DNA of 64,000 nucleotides, from contig JAVGWX010000003.1 of assembly GCA_036924085.1 (NCBI GenBank), forward strand, positions 113,753,764-113,817,763, given 5' to 3'. A program made the position numbers and the translations under genes. Below the pieces are notes generated by a model. It saw only the letters and a list, made by a program, of their open reading frames with translations. It did not search any database and was not told the DNA's origin. The DNA comes from Ariolimax columbianus. Taxonomy: Eukaryota; Mollusca; Gastropoda; Stylommatophora; Arionidae. Shown here piece by piece: positions 42,215-52,632 of this stretch. Position 1 is the first letter of the stretch. Every line of letters starts with the position of its first letter.

Positions 42215-44300
42215 ACTCAATCTGTAAGACATTCGACCCCTGGCATGCTATCCCGCCTCTGCCACTGTCATCCCTTGAGCCTATGTAATGTCCCTTGTAC
42301 ATCTTCTGCTTGGTCTGTCTCTGCCTAGTTTGACAGGTACCATAAACTTCAGTATTGTTTTTTGTAGGCCAACGTAGCTTTTTATGTGGTCAGAGTATGT
42401 TAATTTCCTACACGTAATGTTATTAACTAACGAGTTTAGCTTTATGGCCACCTCCCGTAGGATATCTTCATTTTTCTTTTTCGCTATCCATTGTATTTTG
42501 AGCACCTTCCTTAATATTTAACTCGAAGGATTCAATCTTTTCTCGAAGGGTTTGGAGTGGTTGACCATGCCTCGCATCCGTACTTTGCCACCGATAAGAT
42601 ACAAGTCCTCAGAATCTTTATTTTTGTTAGTGTTCTACCATTAGTTTTTTAATTTTAGCTAACCTCTGCAGTGCTATAAGCATTTTTCTAATTTTTTCTT
42701 CTTGGCAATCTCTGTTGTTGCGTATAGTCAAACCGAGATATTTAAAACTCATGATGTTCTAAACTTCTTGATCTGTTCTTTGCCTTGTCGGTGCTCATTG
42801 TCTTAATATTGCAGGTGTTTATGGACCGATTTTCTTTCTCTTTGTGTCATTTAATCGACATAATTATCTGTTTTAGCACCCCATCGCTGTTCGAAAGGAC
42901 AATTGTGCAATCGGCATATGTTAGTTCTGGTATTTCATTTCCGTTAACTGTGAACAGACCAAACTTTTCATGCTCTTTGTCATTCTGGACATGTCTCATT
43001 AAGTATTCTGCACGAATAGAGTGCCTACCCTTGTCTCGCTCCCTTGTCATTCTGGACATGTCTCATTAAGTATTCTGCACGAATAGAGTGCCTCCCCTAA
43101 TCTTTGCTCCCTTGTCATTCTGGACATGTCTCATTAAGTATTCTGCACGAATATAGTGCCTCCCCTTGTCTCGCTCCCTTGTCATTCTGGACATATCTCA
43201 TTAAGTATTCTGCACGAATAGAGTGCCTCCCCTAGTCTTGCTCCCTTGTCATTCTGGACATGTCTCATTAAGTATTCTGCACGAGTAGAGTGCCTCCCCT
43301 TGTCTCGCTCCCTTGTCATTCTGGACATGTCTCATTAAGTATTCTGCACGAATAGAGTGCCTCCCCTTGTCTCGCTCCCTTGTCATTCTGGACATGTCTC
43401 ATTAAGTATTCTGCACGAATAGAGTGCCTCCCCTTGTCTCGCTCCCTTGTCATTCTGGACATGTCTCATTAAGTATTCTGCACGAATAGAGTGCATCCCC
43501 TTGTCTCGCTCACTTGTCATTCTGGACATGCCTCATTAAGTATTCTGCACGAATAGAGTGCATCCTTGTCCTGCTCCCTTGTCATTCTGGACATGCCTCA
43601 TTAAGTATTCTACACGAATAGAGTGCCTCCCCTTGTCTCGCTCCCTTGTCATTCTGGACATGCCTCATTAAGTATTCTGCACGAATAGAGTGCACCCTTG
43701 TCTCGCTATCTTGTCATTATGGACATGTCTCATTAAGTATTCTGCACAAATAGAGTGCCTCCCCCTGTCTTGCGCCCTTGTCATTCTGGACATGCCTCAT
43801 TAAGTATTCTGCACGAATAGAGTGCATCCTTGTCCTGCTCCCTTGTGCACCTCAAACCATTTCGAGGTCTCTCCGGCTATTCTGATCGTCGCTTGCTGAT
43901 CCTGATCCAGTGGTTCGATCAGCAGAATCAGATGCGTCCCAAACCTTATGTCTGTCATGATTTTTCATAGCTTTTCGTGTCGTATGCAGTCGAGAGTCTT
44001 GGTAGAGTCTTTGAAGCAGGTGTGTACATCGACATTGTACTCTCCGCACTGTTTGGTAATATTGTGCATGTTACGTATGTGATCGCTCGTGCGTCTGCCC
44101 TGTTTAAAACCTACCTGAGCCACACTGACTTTCTCGTTGATTTTGTTTTCAAACCTTTTCTTGATGATCCGGAGTAGGATTTTGCTAAGATGACTAATTA
44201 GATCGATGGTTCGGTAGTTAGTGCCTTGCTTCAGACCACCGATCTTTGGGAGTGAGACTGGTCAAACACTTTCTGAAGTTGCCAGACACGGAAAGTGAAG
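42215..44300 (-). mobile_element. LINE Z reverse transcriptase region, split by a minisatellite
   Basis: Reading on - from 44300: 'NYRTIDLISHLSKILLRIIK', 'KRFENKINEKVSVAQVGFKQ', 'DVHTCFKDSTKTLDCIRHEK', 'QQATIRIAGETSKWFEVHKG', 'AGQGCTL', then the 68-bp array, then 'DKEHEKFGLFTVNGNEIPEL' and the active-site box T-Y-A-D-C (second Asp lost, about 42912-42925). C-terminus: 'RKVLKIQWIAKKKNEDILRE', 'LQKTILKFMVPVKLGRDRPS'. Same family as 9.8-11.1 and 58.1-58.5 kb. Stops and frameshifts throughout. Confidence 0.85.
42979..43846. repeat. 68-bp minisatellite inside LINE Z RT, ~13 copies
   Basis: Unit 'CTTGTCATTCTGGACATGTC' + 'TCATTAAGTATTCTGCACGA' + 'ATAGAGTGCCTCCCCTTGTC' + 'TCGCTCCC', 68 bases, with short-deletion variants (GCATCCTTGTCC) alternating in the distal third. 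Its first unit is continuous with LINE Z coding sequence ('AEYLMRHVQNDKEH' on -), so the array was born from the gene. 68 is not a multiple of three, so expansion broke the frame. Confidence 0.95.
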
Positions 44301-44480
44301 TAAGTGAATGGCTAAGTCTGCTGAACGACACTCTTGTACCTTTTTAACATGTTTTAAACAGTAATAGTAGTAGTAATAATAATTATAATAAATAATAATA
44401 AAAACAACAATAACAATAATAATAATAACAATAATAGTAATAATAATAACAATACTACTACTAATAATAATAATAGTAAG

Positions 44481-44580
44481 GAGGAGGCAGCGTGGCCTAG
44501 AGGTGAAAACATCAGTTTTTGTGTTCGATCCCAACCGTGAACAATCTGGCAGATACGGAATCGTTTATGGAACATGCTAC
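44481..44580 (+). mobile_element. tRNA-like SINE head
   Basis: 'GGCAGCGTGGCCTAGAGGTG' includes a near-consensus A box (TGGCCTAGAGG), and 'GTGTTCGATCCCAACCG' a B box about 38 bases downstream. About 100 bases between two blocks of the AT-rich array. Folding into a functional tRNA is not evident (no CCA-adjacent stem visible), so I call it a SINE relic rather than a tRNA gene. Confidence 0.6.
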
Positions 44581-45086
44581 TTACTTTTTAAAATAATAAT
44601 AATAACAGTAATAATAATACACCTATAACTATATAATACCGTTTAAATAGTAATACTAACAGTAATAATAAAACAATAACTATATAATATAATTAAAATA
44701 GTAATATCAATAATAATACAAATAATAATAATAAAACTGTAACTATAAAATTCCATTTAAATAGTAATAATAACAGTAATAATAAAACTATAACTATATG
44801 ACATAATTAAAATAGTAATATCAATAAAAATACTAATAATAATAAAACTATAACTATATAATACCGTTTAAATACTAATAATACCAATAATAATAAACAA
44901 TAACTATATAATATAATTTAAATAGTAAAATGAATAATAATTTAAAAAATAATAAAAACAAAACTATAACTATATAATATTATTTAAATAGTAGTAATAA
45001 TAATAATGACAATAATAATAATGACAATAATAATAATGATAATTTAACTACTTGCATCATTTACATGGGGATGCTGGTAATGATGT

Positions 45087-45262
45087 TGAATACCACAACG
45101 AGTAAGATAACTCTTTTGTGCGCCCCGAAAAGAACGTTTGCATGTCGGGTTGGAGTAGCATTCTGCAAATTCCGAGCATGCTGATGAAGGTAGACCAGGG
45201 TCCTTCAAGCGGTTGTGCTATGCTTGGCTTCATCTGCGTCTCGCAAACTACTATGGTGATCC
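45087..45262 (+). mobile_element. SINE A, 5' half
   Basis: 'TTTTGTGCGCCCCGAAAAGA', 'GCTGATGAAGGTAGACCAGG', 'GGTTGTGCTATGCTTGGC' and 'CTACTATGGTGATCCCATAA'; it stops before the family's 3' segment. Embedded in the AT-rich array. Confidence 0.75.
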
Positions 45263-45559
45263 CATAATTAAATGGTAATACTAGTAATAGCATTGTTTTT
45301 CATAATGCGTATAATGATATTTAATAGTAGTAATGCAGTAATATGCAAAAAAAAGTCATAAAACATATTTATAGTAAAATAGTAATAATGAAATATTTAC
45401 AGTAAAATAGTAGTAATGACATATTTACAGTAAAATAGTAATAATTAGATATGTACAGTAATATAGTAATGATGGCATATTTACAGTAAAATAGTAATAA
45501 TGACATATTTACAGCAAAATAGTAATAATAACATATATATAATATTATGTTTCTATTTC

Positions 45560-48080
45560 TAAGAATCGACGTTACTGCATTTCGGGCATGCCCACAGGTG
45601 CGCAGTCTCTTTCAGCAAATGGTGCAGTCTGTACGTTGATGGTCCCTGTAGCTCGCTGGTTGTCCACTCTCATGCTCCATCGTCTCATGCTCCATCCTCT
45701 CAAATCTCGTCTGATGTAGAAACTCTGCAGTCTGTGGATTACTGATTCATCTATTGCGGTATTCTCATCGAACAGAAGGCCCACGATGGGAGTTTGTGAG
45801 GTCAAGATCTCAGCTCTTTCATTACCCTGGACTCCAGAATGACCAGGACAGTAGATTCATTTCAACCCCTGGGGGTTTGAGGCCTCAGCAGCTGCTATCC
45901 ATTCGTACCTCAGCCATCCCTTCTGTACCTTCTGAAGTGTGGCTTGCGCGCCAGTCACAATGACTGCCCTTGTTAAAGGGGTTTCAGATAGCCATCTTAA
46001 CGCTGAGGTTACTGCTTCCTTTTCCATTCTCAAACTGGGGATTATTGATGTGTATGCCCCGCTCGCCTCAGCAGCGACTCATCCTTTCACTCTAGCCGAA
46101 AAGCCCCAGCCTGATGTCCCGCTGCGCCGATCCGTCGGTGTATATGACGGCATCACTGTCCTGTGTGTTCTCATCAGCTGATTCACCTCGAGCTCTGCTC
46201 TCCCGTTATCTCATTCTCTGCATTCCTTGCCTAAGGTTATGATGACACTCTTTTACTCTGTCATTCTATCACCAGTTCTATTACCCATTCTTCTCCCTTG
46301 TCTATCGCCTCAACTGGGGTGACCTGTCCGATTGTTTTCTATGCCTGTGTCATCCACGACACCTAACTCTTGATTCTTGAATCTTTGAAATCTGAGATCC
46401 TGCTGTAATGAGGGTGCCACGTGTCTGTGGCAACACGTATAATTGCTTTGGTTTGCGTCAGTTTATGTCTGAATGTAACCGATAACAATCTCTGCATCTT
46501 CACATTCGGGGTATCTTTAGTGCAACACTGAAACAGTCGGATACCTTCATTCCGGATGCCTTCCAACCTTGCACAATATGTTCTCGATAGTGTAAGATGC
46601 CCAATCCGTAATACATAACCGATTTTACAACCTGACGAAAAAGGACGCTGTTCTAAGTTAACAGCAGCTTTAGTCCTGAGTGCTCCTAGCCTTCGTTTAC
46701 ATCTTTGTACGGTCTGGTCAGCATGGCAATTATATGAGAGACTATGATCAAACGTCACTTCGTGGTATTTCAACTTGTCGAACCTGTCAATAGCCTATCC
46801 CTCAAATGTGATGCCACTGAATTCAGCAGTTACTATAGAGTTGTTCAAAGAGCAATACATCATACATGATTGATCTCGGAGCTGAAGTTGTCACATTATA
46901 CAGGACTTAATTGGATTGATCTCGGAGCTGTAGTCGTCACATCATACAGGACTTACTTGGATTGATCTTGGAGCTGTAGTCGTCACATCATACAGGACTT
47001 ACTTAGATTGATCTTGGAGCTGTAGTCGTCACATCATACATGACTACTCGGATTGATCTCGGAGCTGTAGTCGTCACATCATACAGGACTACTCGGATTG
47101 ATCTCGGAGCTGTAGTCGTCACATCACTGTGAGATTGCCTGCAAGGTTACCATGGATATCTTTCGCCACCTCATGATTGTCTGAGCTAGTCCTGTATGTT
47201 AGGATGTCATCTGGAAATGTTAAAGATCGCCCTGCACCTATGGATTGAATGTTGGCCACCTTTACCGTGTAAATGTTAAGCAACAGTGGTGTGAGTTGAG
47301 ACCTTTGAAACAGTCCTGGACATATTCGCCTCGGTTCTGATGTCCAAGATCCCACGCGGAGTGCAAGTGTTCTTTCCATTAGGGCAGCTGATATCCAACT
47401 AACCAGCCACGAGTTTATAAACCACACTGCTTCAAGCATATCATTAAGTTCCCATAATCAACACGGTAATATGCGAATTTCACGTCAAGTACCACAGCGA
47501 ATGTTTCTTGCTTTGACTGGAAACCTCATATACATCATATGGAAAAGTTCATGTGTTACCCCCATATCTTCGCTGCTGTTCTATAACTACCCACGGCATC
47601 AGGAAGGATGTGGTCCCGTTCTAGGTAGAACGTGATTTTTTTTACCAATACCATCTCGAACACTTTGCCATATACATTCTGTTTGGAGATTATTCAATAG
47701 TTGCTGAGAAGCGTGGAGTCCTTATCAGGTTTAGGCAGTGGTCACAGAAAGCTACGAAGACAGTCCTCAGGCACATATTACTTCTCTGTTATGCTATTGA
47801 ACTCTTTCATAATATTTCTTATATCTTTCTCATCCAATTGCTTCATGTGGCAATACTGTATTCCATCTGGTCCTGAGGCAGTGTTTTTGCTGGTACGTAG
47901 GCTAATTGCTACCCCAACCTCGGTGATGAGGCCCATATACGCCTCTCCCCTGCTGGCCGCGCTTAAATTCCTTTTTCTAATTTCCTGACGGGCATCTCTG
48001 TCGCCTTTATCCGTCTAGTCAACATATAGACTGAAAAAACCCAGACCTATCTCTTCGTCTGTCTTCAGGGTAATTCCTGT
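45560..48080 (-). mobile_element. LINE S: RT, minisatellite, RNase H, broken
   Basis: Reading on - from 48080: 'EIRKRNLSAASRGEAYMGLI', 'ASGPDGIQYCHMKQLDEKDI', 'TFAVVLDVKFAYYRVDYGNL', 'RRICPGLFQRSQLTPLLLNI', active-site box L-T-F-P-D-D at about 47206-47220 (Ala to Pro), then a 46-bp array, 'KYHEVTFDHSLSYNCHADQT', 'VQRCKRRLGALRTKAAVNLE', and RNase H pieces 'SARVKGLVAAEASGAYTSII' and 'PGHSGVQGNERAEILTSQTP'. The 3' end is 'VDNQRATGTINVQTAPFAER'. It replaces part of the AT-rich array. Related 3' ends: 52.1-52.9 and 63.7-63.9 kb. Numerous stops. Confidence 0.87.
46869..47127. repeat. 45-46-bp minisatellite inside LINE S RT, ~6 copies
   Basis: Unit 'ATTGATCTCGGAGCTGTAGT' + 'CGTCACATCATACAGGACTT' + 5-6 bases. 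Read on -, the unit corresponds to LINE S coding sequence 'CDDYSSEINPS', and the array sits between the active-site box and 'MYCSLNNSIVTAEF'. Proximal units keep 46 bases; the last two have 45. Confidence 0.92.
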
Positions 48081-48251
48081 CTTGTCTTAAAGGTAAGGAT
48101 AAGTTAAATTGTCGTCTTTCCATTCATCTTTTGATGCATGTGCCAGAACTTCTGGAGGATATTATTATTACCCACACCTGTAATAAACTCCTCCAACCTC
48201 TCGCTTTTGCACTCCAAAGTATTTACGCAGTAAAATAGTAATAATGACACA

Positions 48252-48325
48252 CTTGCACGCACGCGCGCACGCACGCACGCACGCACGCGCGCACGCCCAC
48301 GCACACGCACACGCACACACACATA
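48252..48325. repeat. (CGCA)n/(CA)n microsatellite
   Basis: Alternating CACG and CA repeats then 'ATATATA'; continues into 'TAGTAATATAG' repeats to about 48365. Purine-pyrimidine alternation, Z-DNA-prone. Confidence 0.92.
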
Positions 48326-48369
48326 TATAAATAGTAATATAGTAATATGGTAATGATAATATATATACC

Positions 48370-48800
48370 AAAAAATTGTCATAGCTTCGCATATAAAGTA
48401 AAATGACGTATTTTCTGAAATAAAAGAGCGAAAACGATAGCTTCATTTTAACATGCCAATACTGTCATTAAAGACAGATAAGAAAGGTTAGACAAACGGT
48501 CTGCTACCTCAGCCTGTAGGCAATGCTATCCGTAAGAAAATAACTGAGACGACTTGAAAAACTCCAGGAGGAATGATGATAGGAGTCGTATCAGGGAAAC
48601 ATGTCCCTCTGGTATCCAGATCAACACCAATGGGGAACATACTGAGCCGTAGCTCTGCTTCCATAGCGATCAGGGAACAAAGACATGTCATTGATATCAT
48701 TAATAAATGTATAATGTAGTCATATACGTTCTGGATAGGAATCTACTATAAAAATAACAGTGACAAAGATGAAAGGAAGAGGAGGCATCAAATAAGAATC
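48370..48800. other. Unassigned sequence
   Basis: A reverse frame at 48509-48700 is open but shows no motif. Confidence 0.3.
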
Positions 48801-48806
48801 ACATAT

Positions 48807-48842
48807 TGTTGTTTTTGTTGTTGTTGTTGTTTTTGTTGTTGT

Positions 48843-48874
<32 letters not shown>

Positions 48875-48878
48875 TTCA
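48807..48878. repeat. (TTG)n then (TTC)n microsatellite
   Basis: TTG units with TTT interruptions, followed by TTC units; may be the tail of a reverse-strand retroelement that I cannot otherwise recognise. Confidence 0.9.
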
Positions 48879-48990
48879 AATAATAATGAGCAAATATGTT
48901 TAAGATTAAGGTGTCAGGTAAAATGCAGGAACCATGCATTGTGCTGAATGAGAAGATCTTAGTAGGGTTGTGCGACATGTCGGAGGTTAT

Positions 48991-49125
48991 AGGTGAGATG
49001 TTCTTGTTATTGATGAGATGTTCTTGTTATTAGTGAGATTTCTTGTTATTCGTGAGATGTTCTTGTTATTCGTGAGATATTCTTGTTATTGGTGAGATGT
49101 TCGTATTAAAGGTGAGATGTTCTTG
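48991..49125. repeat. ~20-bp minisatellite, ~7 copies
   Basis: Unit 'GTGAGATGTTCTTGTTATTG' with small variants (ATGAG, TTTCTTG, TTCGTATTA). Confidence 0.85.
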
Positions 49126-49440
49126 AAAATATGAATTCTGAATATTGAAATTTATGTATTTCCCCTTCAAAATAAAAGTTACACGTTAGACTTGAACAAA
49201 CCAATCTTTTTTTTTCTACTTATGCTTATTTTTATAGGGGGGCGGGGGGGGAGATGAGAGGTGGAATATGATGCTTTGTGCCCCTTAAAACTGAGAGATG
49301 ATATACGCTGTGTGGGAATTGTGTGAGTAAGTAGCCGACCTGACATCCGGGATTTGTCGTGTCCTGGACCAGGAAAGAGTACCGAATAACTGACTTAATA
49401 TTGTTATAGTGTGATAGAAAGTTACACGTAGTAGGTCTAA
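49126..49440. other. Unassigned sequence with T and G runs
   Basis: Contains T10 near 49209 and a G-rich run at 49239-49252; no gene recognised. Confidence 0.35.
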
Positions 49441-50424
49441 CATAAACGTACTTAATGGTAAAGGTAAGATAAAGGTCAGTGTCTTGACCATGTACGTCAC
49501 ATGGAAGGTGGTCGCAGTACCAAAGATGTGCATTATGGACAGTTGGCGAATGGCAAGAGTACAGTCGGCCATCTAAGAAAGATTAAAAAGAACTGGCCTT
49601 CAGTGTCTAGAAGAGAGAAGAATTCGTGGTGACTTAATACAGGTGTATAAGATGATCAGAGGAATGGATAAAGTGGACTATAACAAGTTTTTTAAAGTAC
49701 AACCACCAACAAGGACAAGAGGGCACAGCTACAAGTTGACTAAGGAGAGGTCCAGATTAGATATTAGGAAGTATTTCTTTAGCCAGAGAGTAGTGAATGC
49801 TTGGAATGCATTGCCAAGGGAGGTGGTGGAGGCTGGGACGGTCAATGCATTTAAGAACAGATTGGATGCGTACAGCTTCTAGAGGAAGGTGTTGTAAATG
49901 GAACTGGTTGTATACAGACTCTGCAGAGTCTTCTAAACCAGTATACAGACGTTAAGTTAAGTTAAGTTACAGCTGAGATTCAAAGATGTGTGAAAGCGAG
50001 ATATGAAGGCCCTGGACACAACTCTGACATTCTGGGAAGACGAAGCTGCAGACCGATCCAAGTGGAGATGTACTCTGAGAAGCTACATCGTGTTTGGGGA
50101 AAAGCAGCTCTTGCAACAAGGACAAGTGGAACGACAACGCCGTAGGGAGGAAGAAAAACAACTAAGTAGATAGTTACAGCCCAAAAGTCTTATAATTCAA
50201 GTCAGTCATGACTGAAATGGACTACTATACTATACTATGCTATGCCATGCTATGCTATGCTATGCTATACTATACTATACTATACTATACTATACTATAC
50301 TATACTATACTATACTATACTATACTATACTATACTATACTATACTAAGCTATACTATGCTATATATACTATACTAATATAGTACCTTATTCCGAGGTGA
50401 GATGACCAATTCTCGTCTTCGCCT
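49441..50424 (+). mobile_element. LINE R 3' end, interrupted by CR1
   Basis: Left part encodes 'SVLDHVRHMEGGRSTKDVHY', 'GQLANGKSTVGH'; the right part, after the CR1 fragment, resumes 'QLRFKDVCKRDMKALDTTLT', 'FWEDEAADRSKWRCTLRSY' and ends 'RQRRREEEKQLSR' with a TAG at 50170-50172. Together they form a post-RT region known from several LINEs (G-x-P-x-L-R-F-K-D-V-C-K-R-D). The 3' untranslated region ends in (CTATA)n. Confidence 0.85.
49577..49969 (+). mobile_element. CR1-like LINE, 3' terminal fragment inside LINE R
   Basis: Encodes the last 90 or so residues seen at 23.55-23.83 kb: 'LIQVYKMIRGMDKVDYNKFF', 'RGHSYKLTKERSRLDIRKYF', 'NAFKNRLDAYSF', stop, then the same 3' untranslated region and the terminal repeat GTTAAGTTAAGTTAAGTTA (49951-49969). 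The frame from 49643 to 49882 is intact. Close to the first copy but clearly a separate insertion. Confidence 0.93.
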
Positions 50425-50690
50425 GTAGGGAGGAAGAAAAACAACTGAGTAGATAGTTACAGCCCAGAAGTCTTATAATTCAAGTCAGTCATGACTGAAA
50501 TGGGCTACTATACTATACTATGATATGCCATGCCATGCTATGCTATGCTATACTATACTATACTATACTATACTATACTATACTATACTATACTATACTA
50601 TACTATACTATACTAAGCTATACTATGCTATATATACTATACTAATCTAGTACCTTATTCCGAGGTGAGATGACCAATTCTCTTTTTCAC
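50142..50690. repeat. ~283-bp tandem duplication containing (CTATA)n
   Basis: 'GTAGGGAGGAAGAAAAACAA' starts at 50142 and again at 50425; each unit runs through the LINE R stop, the 'CAAGTCAGTCATGACTGAAA' block, a (CTATA)n tract (about 50216-50350 and 50505-50620) and 'CCGAGGTGAGATGACCAATT'. The second unit has a shorter pentanucleotide run. LINE R 3' end was therefore duplicated in tandem after insertion. Confidence 0.93.
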
Positions 50691-51429
50691 CGCAATGCCT
50701 TCTCTAAGCATATATCAGGTAACTATTTACATTTTGGTAAACAGGAGGTTATCATGACATAATCGAACTCAGGTGCCTTTGCCGTATAGATAACTACTCT
50801 AACCGCTGTGTCGCTTGCCAAACACTACTTTCATCTAGACATTTTTGTTTTTTGCATTCCAAAGTAGCACATTCACAATGTGCTTATGGGCGTATGATGG
50901 ATGAACGTGGACCACAGGTGATACGCTGACATCGCTTTGAGAAACCCTGCGATAGACACATGTCCTGGTAATGAGTTTGTAAGCTGATGACGACGCTGAG
51001 AAGATAAAGGCCCCAACGTGACGTGAGATATTGATTATTCCATCTTTCCGAGTCCTCGTGCCTGGTGATAGCAAGCCACGGGGCGGCTATGATGTTGTCA
51101 GAGGATGTGCGCCTTCCCGTCAGCTATATCCATCATGGCACCGCTTGAGTTTCTGATAATTGAAATGGAATGTCATTTGCAAACCCCGAGAACTGGCACA
51201 AAATGGATGAAATATTTTGCTATAATTATTTGTATCTGCCAGCTCCAATCTTCATAAGAGATAACAAATTGTGAACTTTATTTGGTCATTGGACATTATT
51301 CAAAGAACATAGCACAGGAATAGAATCATAGTGCTTATAGTAAAATTGAAAAGTAAACATAACAAGAAATGTCGACAATAACACTAAATTAGTATAGGTC
51401 AGTCTATGCAAGGACACATGCAAAAAACA
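50691..51429. other. Mostly unassigned; tRNA-like head on -
   Basis: Reverse complement of 50740-50822 reads 'CAAGCGACACAGCGGTTAGA' then 'CCTGAGTTCGATTATG', i.e. A-box and B-box-like blocks about 40 bases apart: probably a SINE head. The remainder shows nothing recognisable. Confidence 0.4.
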
Positions 51430-51720
51430 AACCAATTGTACGACCAAAGGACATTTAGAAAGGACTATGGACGTCCAAACTATCTAGATATTATCTTTGT
51501 TCCACTTCTAACGTGGAAAACACATAAAAAGACACCATAAAAAAAAGGCAAATGGTATCAATCAGAAAGCTCTTGGTGTCACAACTCGGGGAAGCAGATG
51601 AGATAGTATTAAAGAAAATGCACACTGAACGTAAGACCAGTCCTAGTATATGATATAGCTCTCACAACAGCAGCATGTGCTTTAGAAACCACAAAGTGCA
51701 TAGCAAAGACGCATACATGC
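51430..51720 (+). mobile_element. LINE Y remnant (RT thumb region), badly decayed
   Basis: Plus strand gives 'KRQMVSIRKLLVSQLGEADE' and 'IVLKKMHTERKTSPS', aligning with 'MAIMRKLAGTSWGADES' and 'ILKKLYTGRVRPVLEYG' in the 26.4-29.1 kb copy; 'LTTAACA' pieces follow. No intact frame. Confidence 0.55.
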
Positions 51721-52050
51721 TTTGTGCGCATGCCCCGATGAGAAGACCAATTCCAGTGGGGGTCCCCATTCTGCGATTGTAACAAAGAAAGAATGCAATC
51801 GATGATTAATGTTGTTTAAGATATACAACATTTCAGGAGATGTGTTGTTTAGTTATGTGACTCCACTTCTAATTTGATTGGGTGACCCCACTTCTAATTT
51901 GATTGGGTGACCACTTCTGATTTCATTGGATGACTTCACTTCTGCATGTAAAAAGGTCATAATGAGTTGTGTTTTAAAGAAAAAAATATATTTGTTTTTT
52001 CTAACATTTTTTTTATCAGCCATCTTCCCTTTCAATTTTAATGGAAACAA

Positions 52051-52072
52051 CCCCCCCCCCCCCCCACCCCCC
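52051..52072 (-). repeat. Poly(C) tract (poly(G) on -)
   Basis: 15 Cs, an A, then 6 Cs. Proline-rich frames across it are artefacts. Confidence 0.9.
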
Positions 52073-52264
52073 ACAGTGCAATCAGTCAACGTGGCAAATG
52101 TGTCTTTCCTTAGCGGTATATTCAGACACGTTGATTCGATGCTCTGACCAAGCTGGGGTTTATGGCAATGAAAGGGCTGATATACTAGGCTTGATCGCAC
52201 TAATAGTATGGACACTAGAGATGCATAAGGGCGGCATTTAGAAGTTGACTAATGACATCGTCTG

Positions 52265-52276
52265 CTAGAATGCATT
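52265..52276 (+). repeat. Left target-site duplication of SINE B
   Basis: 'CTAGAATGCATT', identical to 52633-52644. Confidence 0.95.
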
Positions 52277-52632
52277 GGCTTGGCTTCGTTCGTTCTCAAT
52301 CTCCCGCTACCAAACCCTAAATGGGCTTAAGTTGCAGAATGTAGTCCAGAGAACGGAATGCGTTGTGTAGTAGTTTACAGATTGACTGCGATATTTGCAC
52401 CTTTCGGTCCAACACATCCGACTTCAGTAAGCATTTTTACAGTACCGGGTTAGCATTCCTTCTTCGATCCCTTCTACTTAGCCAGTCTGCCCTGCTGCAG
52501 CCTGTTATCCAGGATCACCGCGTAGAGGTGTAGAAGGGTCTTGGCAGCTCTAGTTCGCTGGCCCTGACGCTAGCAGTTAGCCATGGGTCGCTGACTACTG
52601 CAGCTCATGCGCTGCTCAGCATCTTGATCCCA
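52277..52632 (-). mobile_element. SINE B, full-length copy (-)
   Basis: 356 bases bounded by a perfect 12-bp duplication. On - it starts 'GGGATCAAGATGCTGAGCAG' and ends in a decayed 'GAACGAACGAAGCC' tail, matching 37191-37549 end to end. Central domain at about 52400-52434 (reverse). It disrupts LINE S. Confidence 0.93.

Larger units (their letters stand above)
40515..45545. repeat. AT-rich tandem array, split into blocks
   Basis: Blocks of AAT/TAA-rich repeats with the recurring motif 'TAACTACTTACATCATTTAA' or 'AACTATATAATATAATTTAA' at roughly 40515-40860, 41268-41350, 42085-42150, 44349-44480, 44588-45060 and 45262-45545. Similar 'AGTAAAATAGTAATAATGAC' sequence reappears at 48225-48250. 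Between blocks lie the SINEs, LINE Z, LINE S and an unassigned insert listed separately. Removing them would leave an array of about 1.3 kb. Confidence 0.8.

Noticed and set aside
44481..44580. Functional tRNA gene
   Set aside because: A and B boxes are present but I could not pair acceptor and anticodon stems; best read as a SINE head.
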